From NCBI RefSeq assembly GCF_000494755.1, contig NC_022657.1, positions 8,276,001 through 8,340,000 on the forward strand: a stretch of 64,000 bases of DNA. The letters run 5' to 3'. This document shows, in pieces, positions 26,871 through 34,112 of this stretch. The notes below the pieces were generated by a model. It was not told the origin of the DNA, made no database searches, and saw nothing but the letters and a program-made list of their open reading frames with translations. Source of the stretch: Amorphoplanes friuliensis DSM 7358. GTDB taxonomy: Bacteria; Actinomycetota; Actinomycetes; Mycobacteriales; Micromonosporaceae. The position numbers were made by a program, and so were the translations under genes. The first letter of the stretch is position 1; each line of letters begins with the position of its first letter.

Positions 26871-26886
26871 CGTGAAAGCATTCACA
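26871..26886. promoter_or_regulatory. CRP-type operator B upstream of whiB1
   Basis: CGTGAAAGCATTCACA matches CRP half-sites GTGA and TCACA with the required 6-bp spacer. It starts 11 bp downstream of TTGACA (26854-26859), so a bound factor would overlap a promoter using that -35 element and would be expected to repress it. Confidence 0.66.
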
Positions 26887-27090
26887 AGCGATAAGAAGTA
26901 ACCCGATGCCGCTCGCGCACGTTCCTAATCCAGAAGGCGCGGAACGGCTTCATGAACAAAGCTTGCTCACGCACCGGTGATCGGACGAACGCTGTCCGTC
27001 GGCTCCAGTACTGATTCATCCGGTGCGGATGCAGATAAAAGTAAGCAGCACCAATTCATTACCCAATCCGAAACAAGGAGTGTTGCCGCC

Positions 27091-27345
27091 ATGGACTGGC
27101 GTCACCATGCGATCTGCCGCGACGAGGACCCGGAGCTGTTCTTCCCGATCGGGACGTCCGGACCCGCGCTCCTGCAGGTCGAGCAGGCCAAGGCCGTCTG
27201 CCGGCGGTGCACCGTGACCGAGTCGTGCCTCTCCTGGGCGCTCGAGTCCGGTCAGGACGCCGGCGTATGGGGCGGTATGAGCGAAGACGAACGACGCGCA
27301 GTGAAGCGTCGCGGCGGTCTTCGTGTCAGCGCCCCCACCGCCTGA
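27091..27345 (+). CDS. whiB1: WhiB-family iron-sulfur regulator, WhiB1/WblE type
   Basis: Redox- or nitric-oxide-sensitive [4Fe-4S] regulator of 84 residues. Cluster ligands are Cys9, Cys37, Cys40 and Cys46, exactly as in mycobacterial WhiB1, and the G[V/I]WGG turn is GVWGGMSEDERRAVKRR, followed by the basic tail. The opening MDWRHHAICRDEDPELFFP is nearly identical to WhiB1/WblE proteins, which bind the primary sigma factor and are essential in mycobacteria. Control by CRP is suggested by two upstream operators. It is followed by a hairpin terminator, so it is probably monocistronic. Confidence 0.95.
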   Translation: MDWRHHAICRDEDPELFFPIGTSGPALLQVEQAKAVCRRCTVTESCLSWALESGQDAGVWGGMSEDERRAVKRRGGLRVSAPTA

Positions 27346-27366
27346 ACAATCCCCTCACAGCATTCA

Positions 27367-27394
27367 CGCCCCGGGCCACATCGGCACCGGGGCG
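27367..27394 (+). terminator. Hairpin terminator of whiB1
   Basis: Eight-bp perfect stem (CGCCCCGG at 27367-27374, CCGGGGCG at 27387-27394) with a 12-nt loop, 22 nt after the whiB1 stop. No long T-run follows. Confidence 0.6.
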
Positions 27395-27728
27395 TCGTGC
27401 TGTCCGGATCCCCGCACCGAACCCGTTCCGGTGACCGAGTGGTGACAGAGTCCGATCATGCGCTGTTTCCAACCGATTACGCCGGGCAATGGTGACGCAC
27501 GGCATGAATGCGATCACTCGCATCGCGAAATGATCTCGAAATTATCGTTATCGTTGACACCATTACCAAAGACGTGAGAGCTGTCCGTTGTGGATGGTGA
27601 ACGGTGGCGGTGATCACACAGCGTCGCCGTAACACAACGTCATGCACAGAGATCAACGAATACCGATACACCCAGAACGATCAAGCGGGCGCGCCGGACC
27701 GACGATCAACAACCCGTCGCCCACGCCG
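27395..27728. other. Noncoding stretch with an AT-rich island
   Basis: No convincing gene is seen between the whiB1 terminator and the 62-bp array. Bases about 27525-27575 are much more AT-rich than the rest of the window and hold overlapping copies of TTATCG followed by TTGACA at about 27552. This looks like a promoter or protein-binding site, but no downstream gene on the plus strand uses it, and on the minus strand nothing starts nearby. Its role is unknown. The last ~30 bp already resemble a decayed copy of the array unit. Confidence 0.4.
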
Positions 27729-28020
27729 AGAGGTCCCCGGACCACGGTCAACGACCAGGGCGGGGTCGTGCTTGACCGTTGCTCCCGCTGAGAAGTCCCC
27801 GGACCCACGATCAAGAGCCAGGGCGGGGTTGTGCCTGATCGTCCGCCCGCTGAGAAGTCCCCGGACCCACGATCAAGAGCCAGGGCGGGGTTGTGCCTGA
27901 TCGTCCGCCCGCTGAGAAGTCCCCGGACCCACGATCAAGAGCCAGGGCGGGGTTGTGCCTGATCGTCCGCCCGCTGAGAAGTCCCCGGACTCACGATCAA
28001 GAGCTAGGGCGGGTCGTGCC
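27729..28020. repeat. 62-bp tandem repeat array, five units
   Basis: Units start at 27729, 27791, 27853, 27915 and 27977. The three central copies are identical; the first and last are diverged and the last is incomplete. Inside each central unit ACGATCA and TGATCGT form a 7-bp inverted repeat with a 22-nt loop, so every unit can fold into the same hairpin. There are no unique spacers, so it is not a CRISPR array. It lies between the 3' ends of whiB1 (plus) and the siroheme chelatase gene (minus); bases 28021-28136 hold nothing further that I recognise. Confidence 0.92.
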
Positions 28021-28136
28021 TGGTTGCATGGATCTGACCGTCGCTCACGCCGAGACCGGGTGCGGACACCCAATCGCCTGGCGGCTCATGAGCGGGCATC
28101 CGCACCCTGCCAGGTCCGTGCCCGGGAAAGATCCGC

Positions 28137-28913
28137 TCAGGCGGCGTAGGCGGCAGCTGGGCGGGCCGTTGCGGCTGCGTTGACGCGGCTTGCGACCAGA
28201 GCGACAAGGTCGGGCGTGTCCGTCATGGGCTCGGCCACGGCGACGACGCCGGCTTCACGCGCAGAGCGGACCGTGTTGTCGTAGAGCAGCCCCGGTGCGA
28301 GGAAGTAGGACGCCAGCCCGACGCGGTGGTGCCCCTCAGCGTGGAGCTCGGCCACAGCCTCGCCGGAGAGCGGTGGGGCCGCCGAGGCATACGCAACGCG
28401 GCACGGGATCCCCAGGCGAGCGCCCAGCGCCGCCGCAGCCTGATCAACCGTCGCCCGGGCACCGGCGTCACGCGTCCCGGCCGCCGTCAGCACAACCGCA
28501 TCCAGCCGGTCGGCCTCGTCGCCGTCGGTTGCTTCGGCCAGGCGGGATTGGAGGGCGTTCAGGAGGTCGGTGGGGACAGTGCCGTTGAGGGGGCCCAGGA
28601 CGTCGGCGAGAGTGACGTCCAGGGTCAGGCCGTCCGCCCGGGCCGCAGTGATCTCTCCCGGGACGTCGACGCGGCCGTGATAGGCCGCCGTCAAAAGCAG
28701 CGGCAGCATGATCGCGCGGCGGTGGCCCCGGGCTTCAAAATCAGCGAGGACCTGGCGAGGGCGGGGGACGCTGTGGTCGAGGTAGGACGCTCGGACGTCC
28801 CACAGCGGGTACGCCTCCCCCACCGCCCGGGCCAACGCTTCCGTGGCCTGGGCGGCGCGGGGGTCGCGGCTGCCGTGGGCGACCAGAACGACAGCTAGAC
28901 GTGCAGGCCGCAT
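28137..28913 (-). CDS. Sirohydrochlorin ferrochelatase, CbiX type
   Basis: Inserts iron into sirohydrochlorin to make siroheme, the cofactor of the sulfite reductase encoded in the same operon. The 258 residues form two CbiX-like halves: VVLVAHGSRDPRAAQA with the catalytic His, and a second half with GHHRVGLASYFLAPGLLYD carrying the other metal-binding His. ATG 28913 overlaps the end of cysH by 19 nt. A cobalt-chelatase role for cobalamin is possible for the family, but the sulfur-assimilation context argues for iron. Confidence 0.88.
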   Translation of the reverse strand: MRPARLAVVLVAHGSRDPRAAQATEALARAVGEAYPLWDVRASYLDHSVPRPRQVLADFEARGHRRAIMLPLLLTAAYHGRVDVPGEITAARADGLTLDVTLADVLGPLNGTVPTDLLNALQSRLAEATDGDEADRLDAVVLTAAGTRDAGARATVDQAAAALGARLGIPCRVAYASAAPPLSGEAVAELHAEGHHRVGLASYFLAPGLLYDNTVRSAREAGVVAVAEPMTDTPDLVALVASRVNAAATARPAAAYAA

Positions 28914-29659
28914 TCGGTCTTCTCGAACATCGCCCAGCGACCCGCGCGGGGGTCTTCGCCGGCCTTGGTGCGGCGGGTGCAGGGCCAGCAGCCGATCGAG
29001 CCGTAGCCCTTCTTGAACAGCTCGTTGACCGGGACGTTCCAGCGGGCGATGTAGCGGTCGACGTCCGCCTGCGTCCACGCCGCGATGGGGTTGACCTTGA
29101 CTTTGCCCTTCTTCGCGTCGAACGCCACCACGGGGGTGTTCGCGCGGGTCGGGGATTCGTCGCGGCGCAGGCCGGTGGCCCAGGAGTCGTACTCGCTCAG
29201 GGCGCGCTCGAGGGGCTCGACCTTGCGCAGGAAGCAGCACTCGTCGGGGCTGCGGGCGAAGAGCCGGGGTCCGAACTCGCCGTCCTGCTGGCCGACGGTC
29301 TTGCGCGGGCGGATCGAGCGGACGTTGACGTCCATGGTCCGGGCGACGATGTCGCGGACCTTGAGGGTCTCCGGGAAGTGGAGGCCGGTGTCGAGGAAGA
29401 CGACGTCGACGCCGGGCGCGACCCGGGAGAAGAGGTGGGCGACAACGGCGTCGGCCATCGAGCTGGTGACACAGAAGCGGTCGCCGAAGGTGCTGGTCGC
29501 CCAGCGGGCGATCTCCTCGGCGGGGGCGCCTTCGAGAGCGATGCCGGCGGCGTCGGCCAGCGACTTCAGCTCGGTTGCGGGACGGCGGGTCGGGTCGGCG
29601 GGGGCGGCGGGCGCCCCGAGGGACACCAGTCCCAGGCCGGCTGCGGTCACCACAGTCAT
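28895..29659 (-). CDS. cysH: Adenylyl-sulfate (APS) reductase
   Basis: Reduces adenylyl sulfate to sulfite with thioredoxin. The 254-residue protein has the P-loop-like SSMADAVVAHLF, the paired cysteines of DECCFLRKVEPLE and the CxxC in SIGCWPCTRRT that together bind a [4Fe-4S] cluster, marking it as the APS rather than PAPS type, and the catalytic Cys in the terminal ECGLHV. ATG 29659 has GGGAG about 7 nt upstream and overlaps the stop of the zinc-ribbon gene (ATGA). The C-terminus overlaps the chelatase gene. Confidence 0.94.
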   Translation of the reverse strand: MTVVTAAGLGLVSLGAPAAPADPTRRPATELKSLADAAGIALEGAPAEEIARWATSTFGDRFCVTSSMADAVVAHLFSRVAPGVDVVFLDTGLHFPETLKVRDIVARTMDVNVRSIRPRKTVGQQDGEFGPRLFARSPDECCFLRKVEPLERALSEYDSWATGLRRDESPTRANTPVVAFDAKKGKVKVNPIAAWTQADVDRYIARWNVPVNELFKKGYGSIGCWPCTRRTKAGEDPRAGRWAMFEKTECGLHV

Positions 29660-29814
29660 CGGTTCACTCCCTTGGCGAGCAGTCCGTTGAACTTGACCGT
29701 GAATACGCGGGCGCAGGAGTGGCACTCCCATGCTCCGTGTGAAGCCTCGTTGGGTCGCAGGTCCTCTTCGCCGCAGTACGGGCAGTACAGCGGGGCTGAT
29801 CGGGCGTCGCTCAT
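29656..29814 (-). CDS. Small zinc-ribbon protein of the sulfite reductase operon
   Basis: A 52-residue protein, MSDARSAPLYCPYCGEEDLR at the start, with two CxxC knuckles (CPYC and CHSC) separated by about 16 residues: a compact zinc ribbon. ATGA overlaps with sir upstream (29814-29811) and cysH downstream (29659-29656) make it an obligate member of a tightly coupled operon. Small proteins at the same position between sulfite reductase and cysH occur in other actinomycetes. A role in electron transfer, metal or sulfite-reductase assembly is possible; none is shown by the sequence. It is short enough to be missed by standard gene cut-offs. Confidence 0.82.
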   Translation of the reverse strand: MSDARSAPLYCPYCGEEDLRPNEASHGAWECHSCARVFTVKFNGLLAKGVNR

Positions 29815-31505
29815 TTGAGAAGCTCCTCTTCCGCCCGGATCACCCAGTCGGCGAAGGACTCACCGTCACTGCGGCCGGCGAGGTAGTTGCGGGCGAGCCG
29901 CTCCACGTACACCGGGAGCTCCTCGGCGGTGGCCTTGAGGCCGCGCAGTTTGCGGCCGAAGCCGGCGGTCTGGCCCTGGGCCATGCCGAGGCCGCCACCG
30001 AGGTGGACCTGGAAGCCCTCGACCTGCTCGCCCTGCGCGTTCATGACGAGCATGCCCTTGAGGCCGATGTCGGCGACCTGGGTGCGGGCGCAGGCGTTGG
30101 GGCAGCCGTTGATGTGGATCGAGATGTCGGCGTCGAAGTCGCGGAGGCGTTCCTCGAGGCGGGCCACCAGCTCCTCGCCGCGGGCCTTGGTCTCGACGAT
30201 CGCGAGCTTGCAGTACTCGATGCCGGTGCAGGCCATCGTGCCGCGGCGCCAGGCCGACGGCCGGGCCTCCAGCCCGACTCCCTGGAGCCCGGTGACCAGG
30301 GATTCCACCTGGTCGTCGGCCACATCCAGGACCAGGAGCTTCTGGTACGGCGTGAGGCGCACCCGGTCGGATCCGTGGGCCTCGGCGAGGTCGGCGACGG
30401 CGCTGAGCTGCTTGCCCGAGGACCGGCCGACGACGGGTGCCGCACCGACGTAGTTCTTACCGTCGCGCTGCTTGTGGACGCCGATGTGGTCGATCGGCTT
30501 CTCGGGGAGCTCGGCCGACGGCCCGTCGACGAGTGCGCGGCCCAGGTATTCCTTCTCGAGGATCTCCCGGAACTTCGCGACACCCCAGTCGGCCAGCAGG
30601 AACTTGAGGCGGGCCCGGGTGCGGAGCCGGCGGTACCCGTAGTCGCGGTAGATGCTGACGACGGCTTCCCAGACGTCCGGGATCTCGTCCAGCGGCACCC
30701 ACACGCCGAGGCGCTCGGCCAGTCGGGGGTTGGTGGAGAGGCCGCCGCCGACCCAGAGGTCGAAGCCGGGCCCGTGCACCGGGTGCTGCACACCGAGGAA
30801 CGAGATGTCGTTGACCTGGTACGGAGTGTCGGCGAGCCAGGACAGCGACGACTTGAATTTCCGCGGCAGGTTGGAGTAGCGCGGGTCGCCGATGTAGCGC
30901 TTCAGGATCTCGTCGATCGCCGGGGTCGGGTCGATGACCTCCTCGGTCGAGACACCGGCGACGGGGCTGCCGAGCACGATGCGCGGGCAGTCGCCGCACG
31001 CCTCGGTGGTCTGCAGGCCGACGGCGTCGAGCCGGCGCCAGATCTCCGGCATGTCCTCGACGCGGATCCAGTGCAGCTGGATGTTCTGCCGGTCGGTGAT
31101 GTCGGCGGTGTCGCGGCCGAACTCGGTGGAGATCTCCGCGATCGTGCGCAGCTGCGCGAGGTTGAGCGCGCCGCCGTCGATGCGGACGCGGAGCATGAAG
31201 TACTCGTCCTCGAGCTCGTGCGGCTCGAGGATCGCCGTGCGGCCGCCGTCGATGCCCGCCTTGCGCTGGGTGTAGAGCCCCCACCAGCGGAAACGTCCGC
31301 GCAGGTCCTGAGGGTCGATGCCCGCGAAGCCGGTGTGCGCGTAGATGTTCTCGATCCGGGCCCGGACGTTGAGCGGGTTGTCGTCCTTCTTGATCCGCTC
31401 GTTCGGGTTCAGCGGCTCGCGGTGTCCGAGCGCCCACTGGCCTTCGCCACGCGCCTTACGGGGGCGAGCGGCGGGCTTGGTGGCCGGGGTGCTGTCCAGC
31501 GCCAT
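29811..31505 (-). CDS. sir: Ferredoxin-dependent sulfite reductase, NirA type
   Basis: Six-electron reduction of sulfite to sulfide with ferredoxin. The 564 residues contain two ferrodoxin-like halves and the siroheme/[4Fe-4S] ligands in TMACTGIEYCKLAIVE and NGCPNACARTQ. NIQLHWIRVEDMP, TTEACGDCPRIVLGSP and GLYTQRKAG carry substrate-side residues; in mycobacterial NirA a Tyr-Cys crosslink uses residues in these last two blocks. ATG 31505 has GGAGG about 10 nt upstream. It heads the operon sir, zinc ribbon, cysH, chelatase and is preceded by a leader peptide. Confidence 0.94.
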   Translation of the reverse strand: MALDSTPATKPAARPRKARGEGQWALGHREPLNPNERIKKDDNPLNVRARIENIYAHTGFAGIDPQDLRGRFRWWGLYTQRKAGIDGGRTAILEPHELEDEYFMLRVRIDGGALNLAQLRTIAEISTEFGRDTADITDRQNIQLHWIRVEDMPEIWRRLDAVGLQTTEACGDCPRIVLGSPVAGVSTEEVIDPTPAIDEILKRYIGDPRYSNLPRKFKSSLSWLADTPYQVNDISFLGVQHPVHGPGFDLWVGGGLSTNPRLAERLGVWVPLDEIPDVWEAVVSIYRDYGYRRLRTRARLKFLLADWGVAKFREILEKEYLGRALVDGPSAELPEKPIDHIGVHKQRDGKNYVGAAPVVGRSSGKQLSAVADLAEAHGSDRVRLTPYQKLLVLDVADDQVESLVTGLQGVGLEARPSAWRRGTMACTGIEYCKLAIVETKARGEELVARLEERLRDFDADISIHINGCPNACARTQVADIGLKGMLVMNAQGEQVEGFQVHLGGGLGMAQGQTAGFGRKLRGLKATAEELPVYVERLARNYLAGRSDGESFADWVIRAEEELLK

Positions 31506-31637
31506 GTCGGCGTTCCTCCAGGTATTTCAGCCGGTGAGCGCGCGAAACGCGATCGGCCACCTGTGAGGGCTCGCGACTTCAGTGTCTGGCGAGGGCCGGC
31601 GCGTCTTGCGCGCCCGAAAAATAGAGATCGGGCGGCG

Positions 31638-31724
31638 TCAGGAAGCCGGACACATCGCGCTGCGGACACGGCCGTAGTCCACGTGGCGCCGGGCCACGAA
31701 GCGGCGGTCAACTGCAGCGGTCAT
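31638..31724 (-). CDS. Sulfur-operon leader peptide (RRHVD...C family)
   Basis: A 28-residue frame upstream of sir contains RRHVDYGRVRSAMC, the signature of the actinobacterial leader peptides that precede many sulfur-metabolism operons, with its single Cys three codons before the stop. GAGAGG lies 9 nt before ATG 31724. The 132 bp between its stop and sir can form a GGCGCG/CGCGCC hairpin, consistent with control by ribosome stalling when Cys-tRNA is scarce. The family is known from comparative annotation; the mechanism here is inferred. The rest of the 31506-31842 gap shows only the sir ribosome site and presumed divergent promoters. Confidence 0.85.
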   Translation of the reverse strand: MTAAVDRRFVARRHVDYGRVRSAMCPAS

Positions 31725-31842
31725 GCCGGTAAGCCTCTCACGCGTTGCCCTTCTCGGCCAGTGCGGTCCAGATTGCGGGAGTGTGGTGACGGACACGGCG
31801 TTCGCTCATGTGCACACAGGGTGACCTGCTACCCCTGAAAGT

Positions 31843-33399
31843 GTGCAGACGCTCGCACCCGCAGCACCGTCGCCCGCGGCGGTCGCCGCCGCACGGGTGA
31901 GGTCGCGTGGTCGCGCGGCCGGGCGGTTGCTGTGCTGGCTGGCCCCGGCCGTGCTGACAGGCCTGGTGGTGAGCTTCGGCGTGGCCCGCCCGGAGCCGTG
32001 GCGGGACGAGCTGGCGACCTGGAGCGCCGCCACCCGCACGGTCCCGCAGATCTTCGCCCTCGGGCAGCACATCGACGGCGTGACCGTGCCGTACTACCTG
32101 CTCGCCCACGTCTGGACCCGGTGGTCCGGCGACTCGATCCTGGCGCTGCGGATGCCGTCCGTGCTGGCGGTGACTGCGACCACCGCGGTGGTGGCTCTGC
32201 TCGCGCGGCGGCTCTGGGATCCACGGACCGCCCTGCTGGCCGGCCTCCTGGTCACGGCGATGCCGGTGGCGTCCCGCTACGCCCAGGAAGCCCGTGGCTA
32301 CGCCTTCGCCGGCCTCTTCGCGGCCCTCTCCACCCTGCTGCTGCTCCGCGCCCTGGACAGATCCAACTTCAAGATCTGGATCGCGTACGCCGTGAGCGTC
32401 CTGCTGCTCGGCTGGTCGCATCAGATCGCCCTGCTGCTGCTTCTGGGGCACGGCATCACGGTGGCTGTCCTGGCCCGGCGACGCCTGCTGTCGTGGGTAC
32501 CGGCGGTGGCGCCGGCAGTGGCAGGTGTCCTGCCGTTCACGCTGCTGGGCCTGGATCAACGGGACTCCCAGCTGGACTGGCTCGCCGCGGCGACGCCGAG
32601 TGACCTCGCGGGGATCGCCGGTCACCTCTTCGTCTCCGGCATCGTCGGCGGTGCGGTGTGCACCCTGGCCGCTCTCGGTGTGCGTGCGGACCCGGACCGC
32701 CGGGCCACGCTGATCTTCATCGCCGCGGTGCTGCCGGTCCTGACGCTCTACCTCGTCGATCAGCTCGTCACACCGATCTTCGTCGGCCGGTACCTGTACT
32801 TCGTCGTTCCGCTGCTCTGCCTGGTCGCCGGGCGTGCGCTGGCCGGCCTGCGTCTGTGGCACGCGGTCGCGGTCGTCCTGGTCGTCGCGCTGGTCGGGCT
32901 GCCCGCCCAGGGTGAGATGCGCCGGTCGCACTCCGGCTTCGACTACCGGCAGGCCGCCGCCATGGTCGCAGCGAACGCCCGGCCGGGTGACGCCATCATC
33001 TACGCCCCTCGCGACGGGTGGCAGTTCACCGACACGGCCCTGCGCTACTACCTCGGTGACTCAGTGCCCCGTGACGCGCTGCTGCGCTCCGACCAGCTGC
33101 GGAACGCCTCGTTCTGGGCGACCGAGTGCACCGATCCGGACGCCTGTCTGATGCGTACCGGACGGGTCTGGGTCCTGAGCGCCGACAACCTGGAGACGGG
33201 CCGCCGGGCCGGGGAGACCGATCAGCTCTCCGCCGCGACGCAGTATGCGCTGGCGCCCTTCACCCGGCTGCTGACCTGCCGGATGGACGGTTTCACGCTG
33301 GTGCTTTTCGAGCGGCGCCCGGCCGGCTCGGAGGCACCCACGACCGCCGGCCTGCGGTGGGGCCCCGGGGTGGTCACCCGCTCCGCCGGTGAGGGTTAG
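31843..33399 (+). CDS. GT-C type membrane glycosyltransferase (mannosyltransferase-like)
   Basis: Polytopic glycosyltransferase of 518 residues, probably using a polyprenyl-phosphate sugar on the outer face. The early luminal loop has PEPWRDELATWSAA with the acidic DE pair typical of GT-C catalysts, followed by about ten membrane spans (LAPAVLTGLVVSFGVA, TATTAVVALLARRLW, YAVSVLLLGWSHQIALLLLL and others) and a C-terminal extracytoplasmic domain of ~150 residues (DYRQAAAMVAANARPGDAII). Actinobacterial relatives are annotated as mannosyltransferases; donor and acceptor are not determined here. GTG 31843 is used; a clear ribosome site is lacking. Confidence 0.82.
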   Translation: MQTLAPAAPSPAAVAAARVRSRGRAAGRLLCWLAPAVLTGLVVSFGVARPEPWRDELATWSAATRTVPQIFALGQHIDGVTVPYYLLAHVWTRWSGDSILALRMPSVLAVTATTAVVALLARRLWDPRTALLAGLLVTAMPVASRYAQEARGYAFAGLFAALSTLLLLRALDRSNFKIWIAYAVSVLLLGWSHQIALLLLLGHGITVAVLARRRLLSWVPAVAPAVAGVLPFTLLGLDQRDSQLDWLAAATPSDLAGIAGHLFVSGIVGGAVCTLAALGVRADPDRRATLIFIAAVLPVLTLYLVDQLVTPIFVGRYLYFVVPLLCLVAGRALAGLRLWHAVAVVLVVALVGLPAQGEMRRSHSGFDYRQAAAMVAANARPGDAIIYAPRDGWQFTDTALRYYLGDSVPRDALLRSDQLRNASFWATECTDPDACLMRTGRVWVLSADNLETGRRAGETDQLSAATQYALAPFTRLLTCRMDGFTLVLFERRPAGSEAPTTAGLRWGPGVVTRSAGEG

Positions 33400-34112
33400 A
33401 ACACCTCGGCAGGCCAGTTCCAGCTCTCCCAGGGCAGCGGCGTCTCGCCCAGGATCTCCAGGACGCGGGCCCGGCCGGCGGAATCGGCGAGCTCCCACGG
33501 GTGGTGGGCGATCCTGTACCGCGTGACCGGGGACGGGTCCGCCAGCAGTTCGAGAGCGCCGTCCTCGCCCAGTGACAGGATCGCCCGCCCCAGGCAGCCG
33601 CGGGCGAGATCGTCGTTGTCCGCGCCGGCGAGCAGCAGCAGGAGCTCCCGGTCGGCTTCCGGCTCCGGCGAGATCCGCGTCAGGAGCAGGGCCGCGAGCG
33701 ACCGGGTCTCCGGATCCGGGTCGGCAAGCAGGTCCCGGACCCGGCCGTCGAAGCCCTGCAGCGCCTCGGCGACCGCCTGCTCCCGGGCGATGCTCTCGTC
33801 GTACTGGCCGCGGTAGGTGCGGACCTGCGCCCGCAGATCCCGCCACACGTGGTCGTGGTCCAGCGCGTGAATGACCACCGCGAAGGCGTCGGCCCGCCAG
33901 CGGAAACCGTCCTCGACCAGGCGGCGAGCGGTCGAGACCACCTCGGCGGCCAGCGGTGAGACCGCCACCGCGTCGTCGACCGCCACCCACGCCAGGTCGG
34001 CGGCCGCCGACCTGGCGGCCGCACGGTCCGGCGCCGCCGCGAACGCCCCGGCCGCCGCCCGCAGATCCTCGGCGGTCGCGTAGGGCATCACCGGTCGAGG
34101 TGCGTGGGTCAT
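33396..34112 (-). CDS. HEAT-repeat-like protein coupled to pdtaS
   Basis: A 238-residue, largely helical soluble protein. The second half contains HEAT-like helix pairs (LLADPDPETRSLAALLLTRI and LELLADPSPVTRYRIAHHPW), often seen in protein-binding scaffolds. No enzyme motif is present. Its ATG overlaps the pdtaS stop (ATGA at 34112-34109), so it is translated together with the kinase and may act with it. It converges with the glycosyltransferase gene, with a 4-bp overlap of the ends. A DNA-glycosylase-like or lyase-type HEAT role is an alternative but is not supported by motifs. Confidence 0.65.
   Translation of the reverse strand: MTHAPRPVMPYATAEDLRAAAGAFAAAPDRAAARSAAADLAWVAVDDAVAVSPLAAEVVSTARRLVEDGFRWRADAFAVVIHALDHDHVWRDLRAQVRTYRGQYDESIAREQAVAEALQGFDGRVRDLLADPDPETRSLAALLLTRISPEPEADRELLLLLAGADNDDLARGCLGRAILSLGEDGALELLADPSPVTRYRIAHHPWELADSAGRARVLEILGETPLPWESWNWPAEVF

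Larger units (their letters stand above)
26666..27090 (+). promoter_or_regulatory. 425-bp whiB1/wblE upstream region
   Basis: No gene is seen between the lipid kinase and the whiB gene. The stretch is distinctly less GC-rich than its surroundings and contains two CRP-type sites listed separately, a TTGACA at 26854-26859 between them, and AAGGAG (27075-27080) as the ribosome site about 10 nt before the whiB ATG. A matching -10 for TTGACA is not convincing because it would fall inside the second CRP site. The long untranslated leader suggests more than one start point. Confidence 0.6.

Noticed and set aside
27729..28020. Possible CRISPR array
   Set aside because: The full 62-bp unit is repeated, with no unique spacers between short repeats and no cas genes nearby.
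27604..28183. Plus-strand frames within the 62-bp array
   Set aside because: Because 62 is not a multiple of three the reading frame changes in each unit; frames arise only from lack of stops and have no family similarity.
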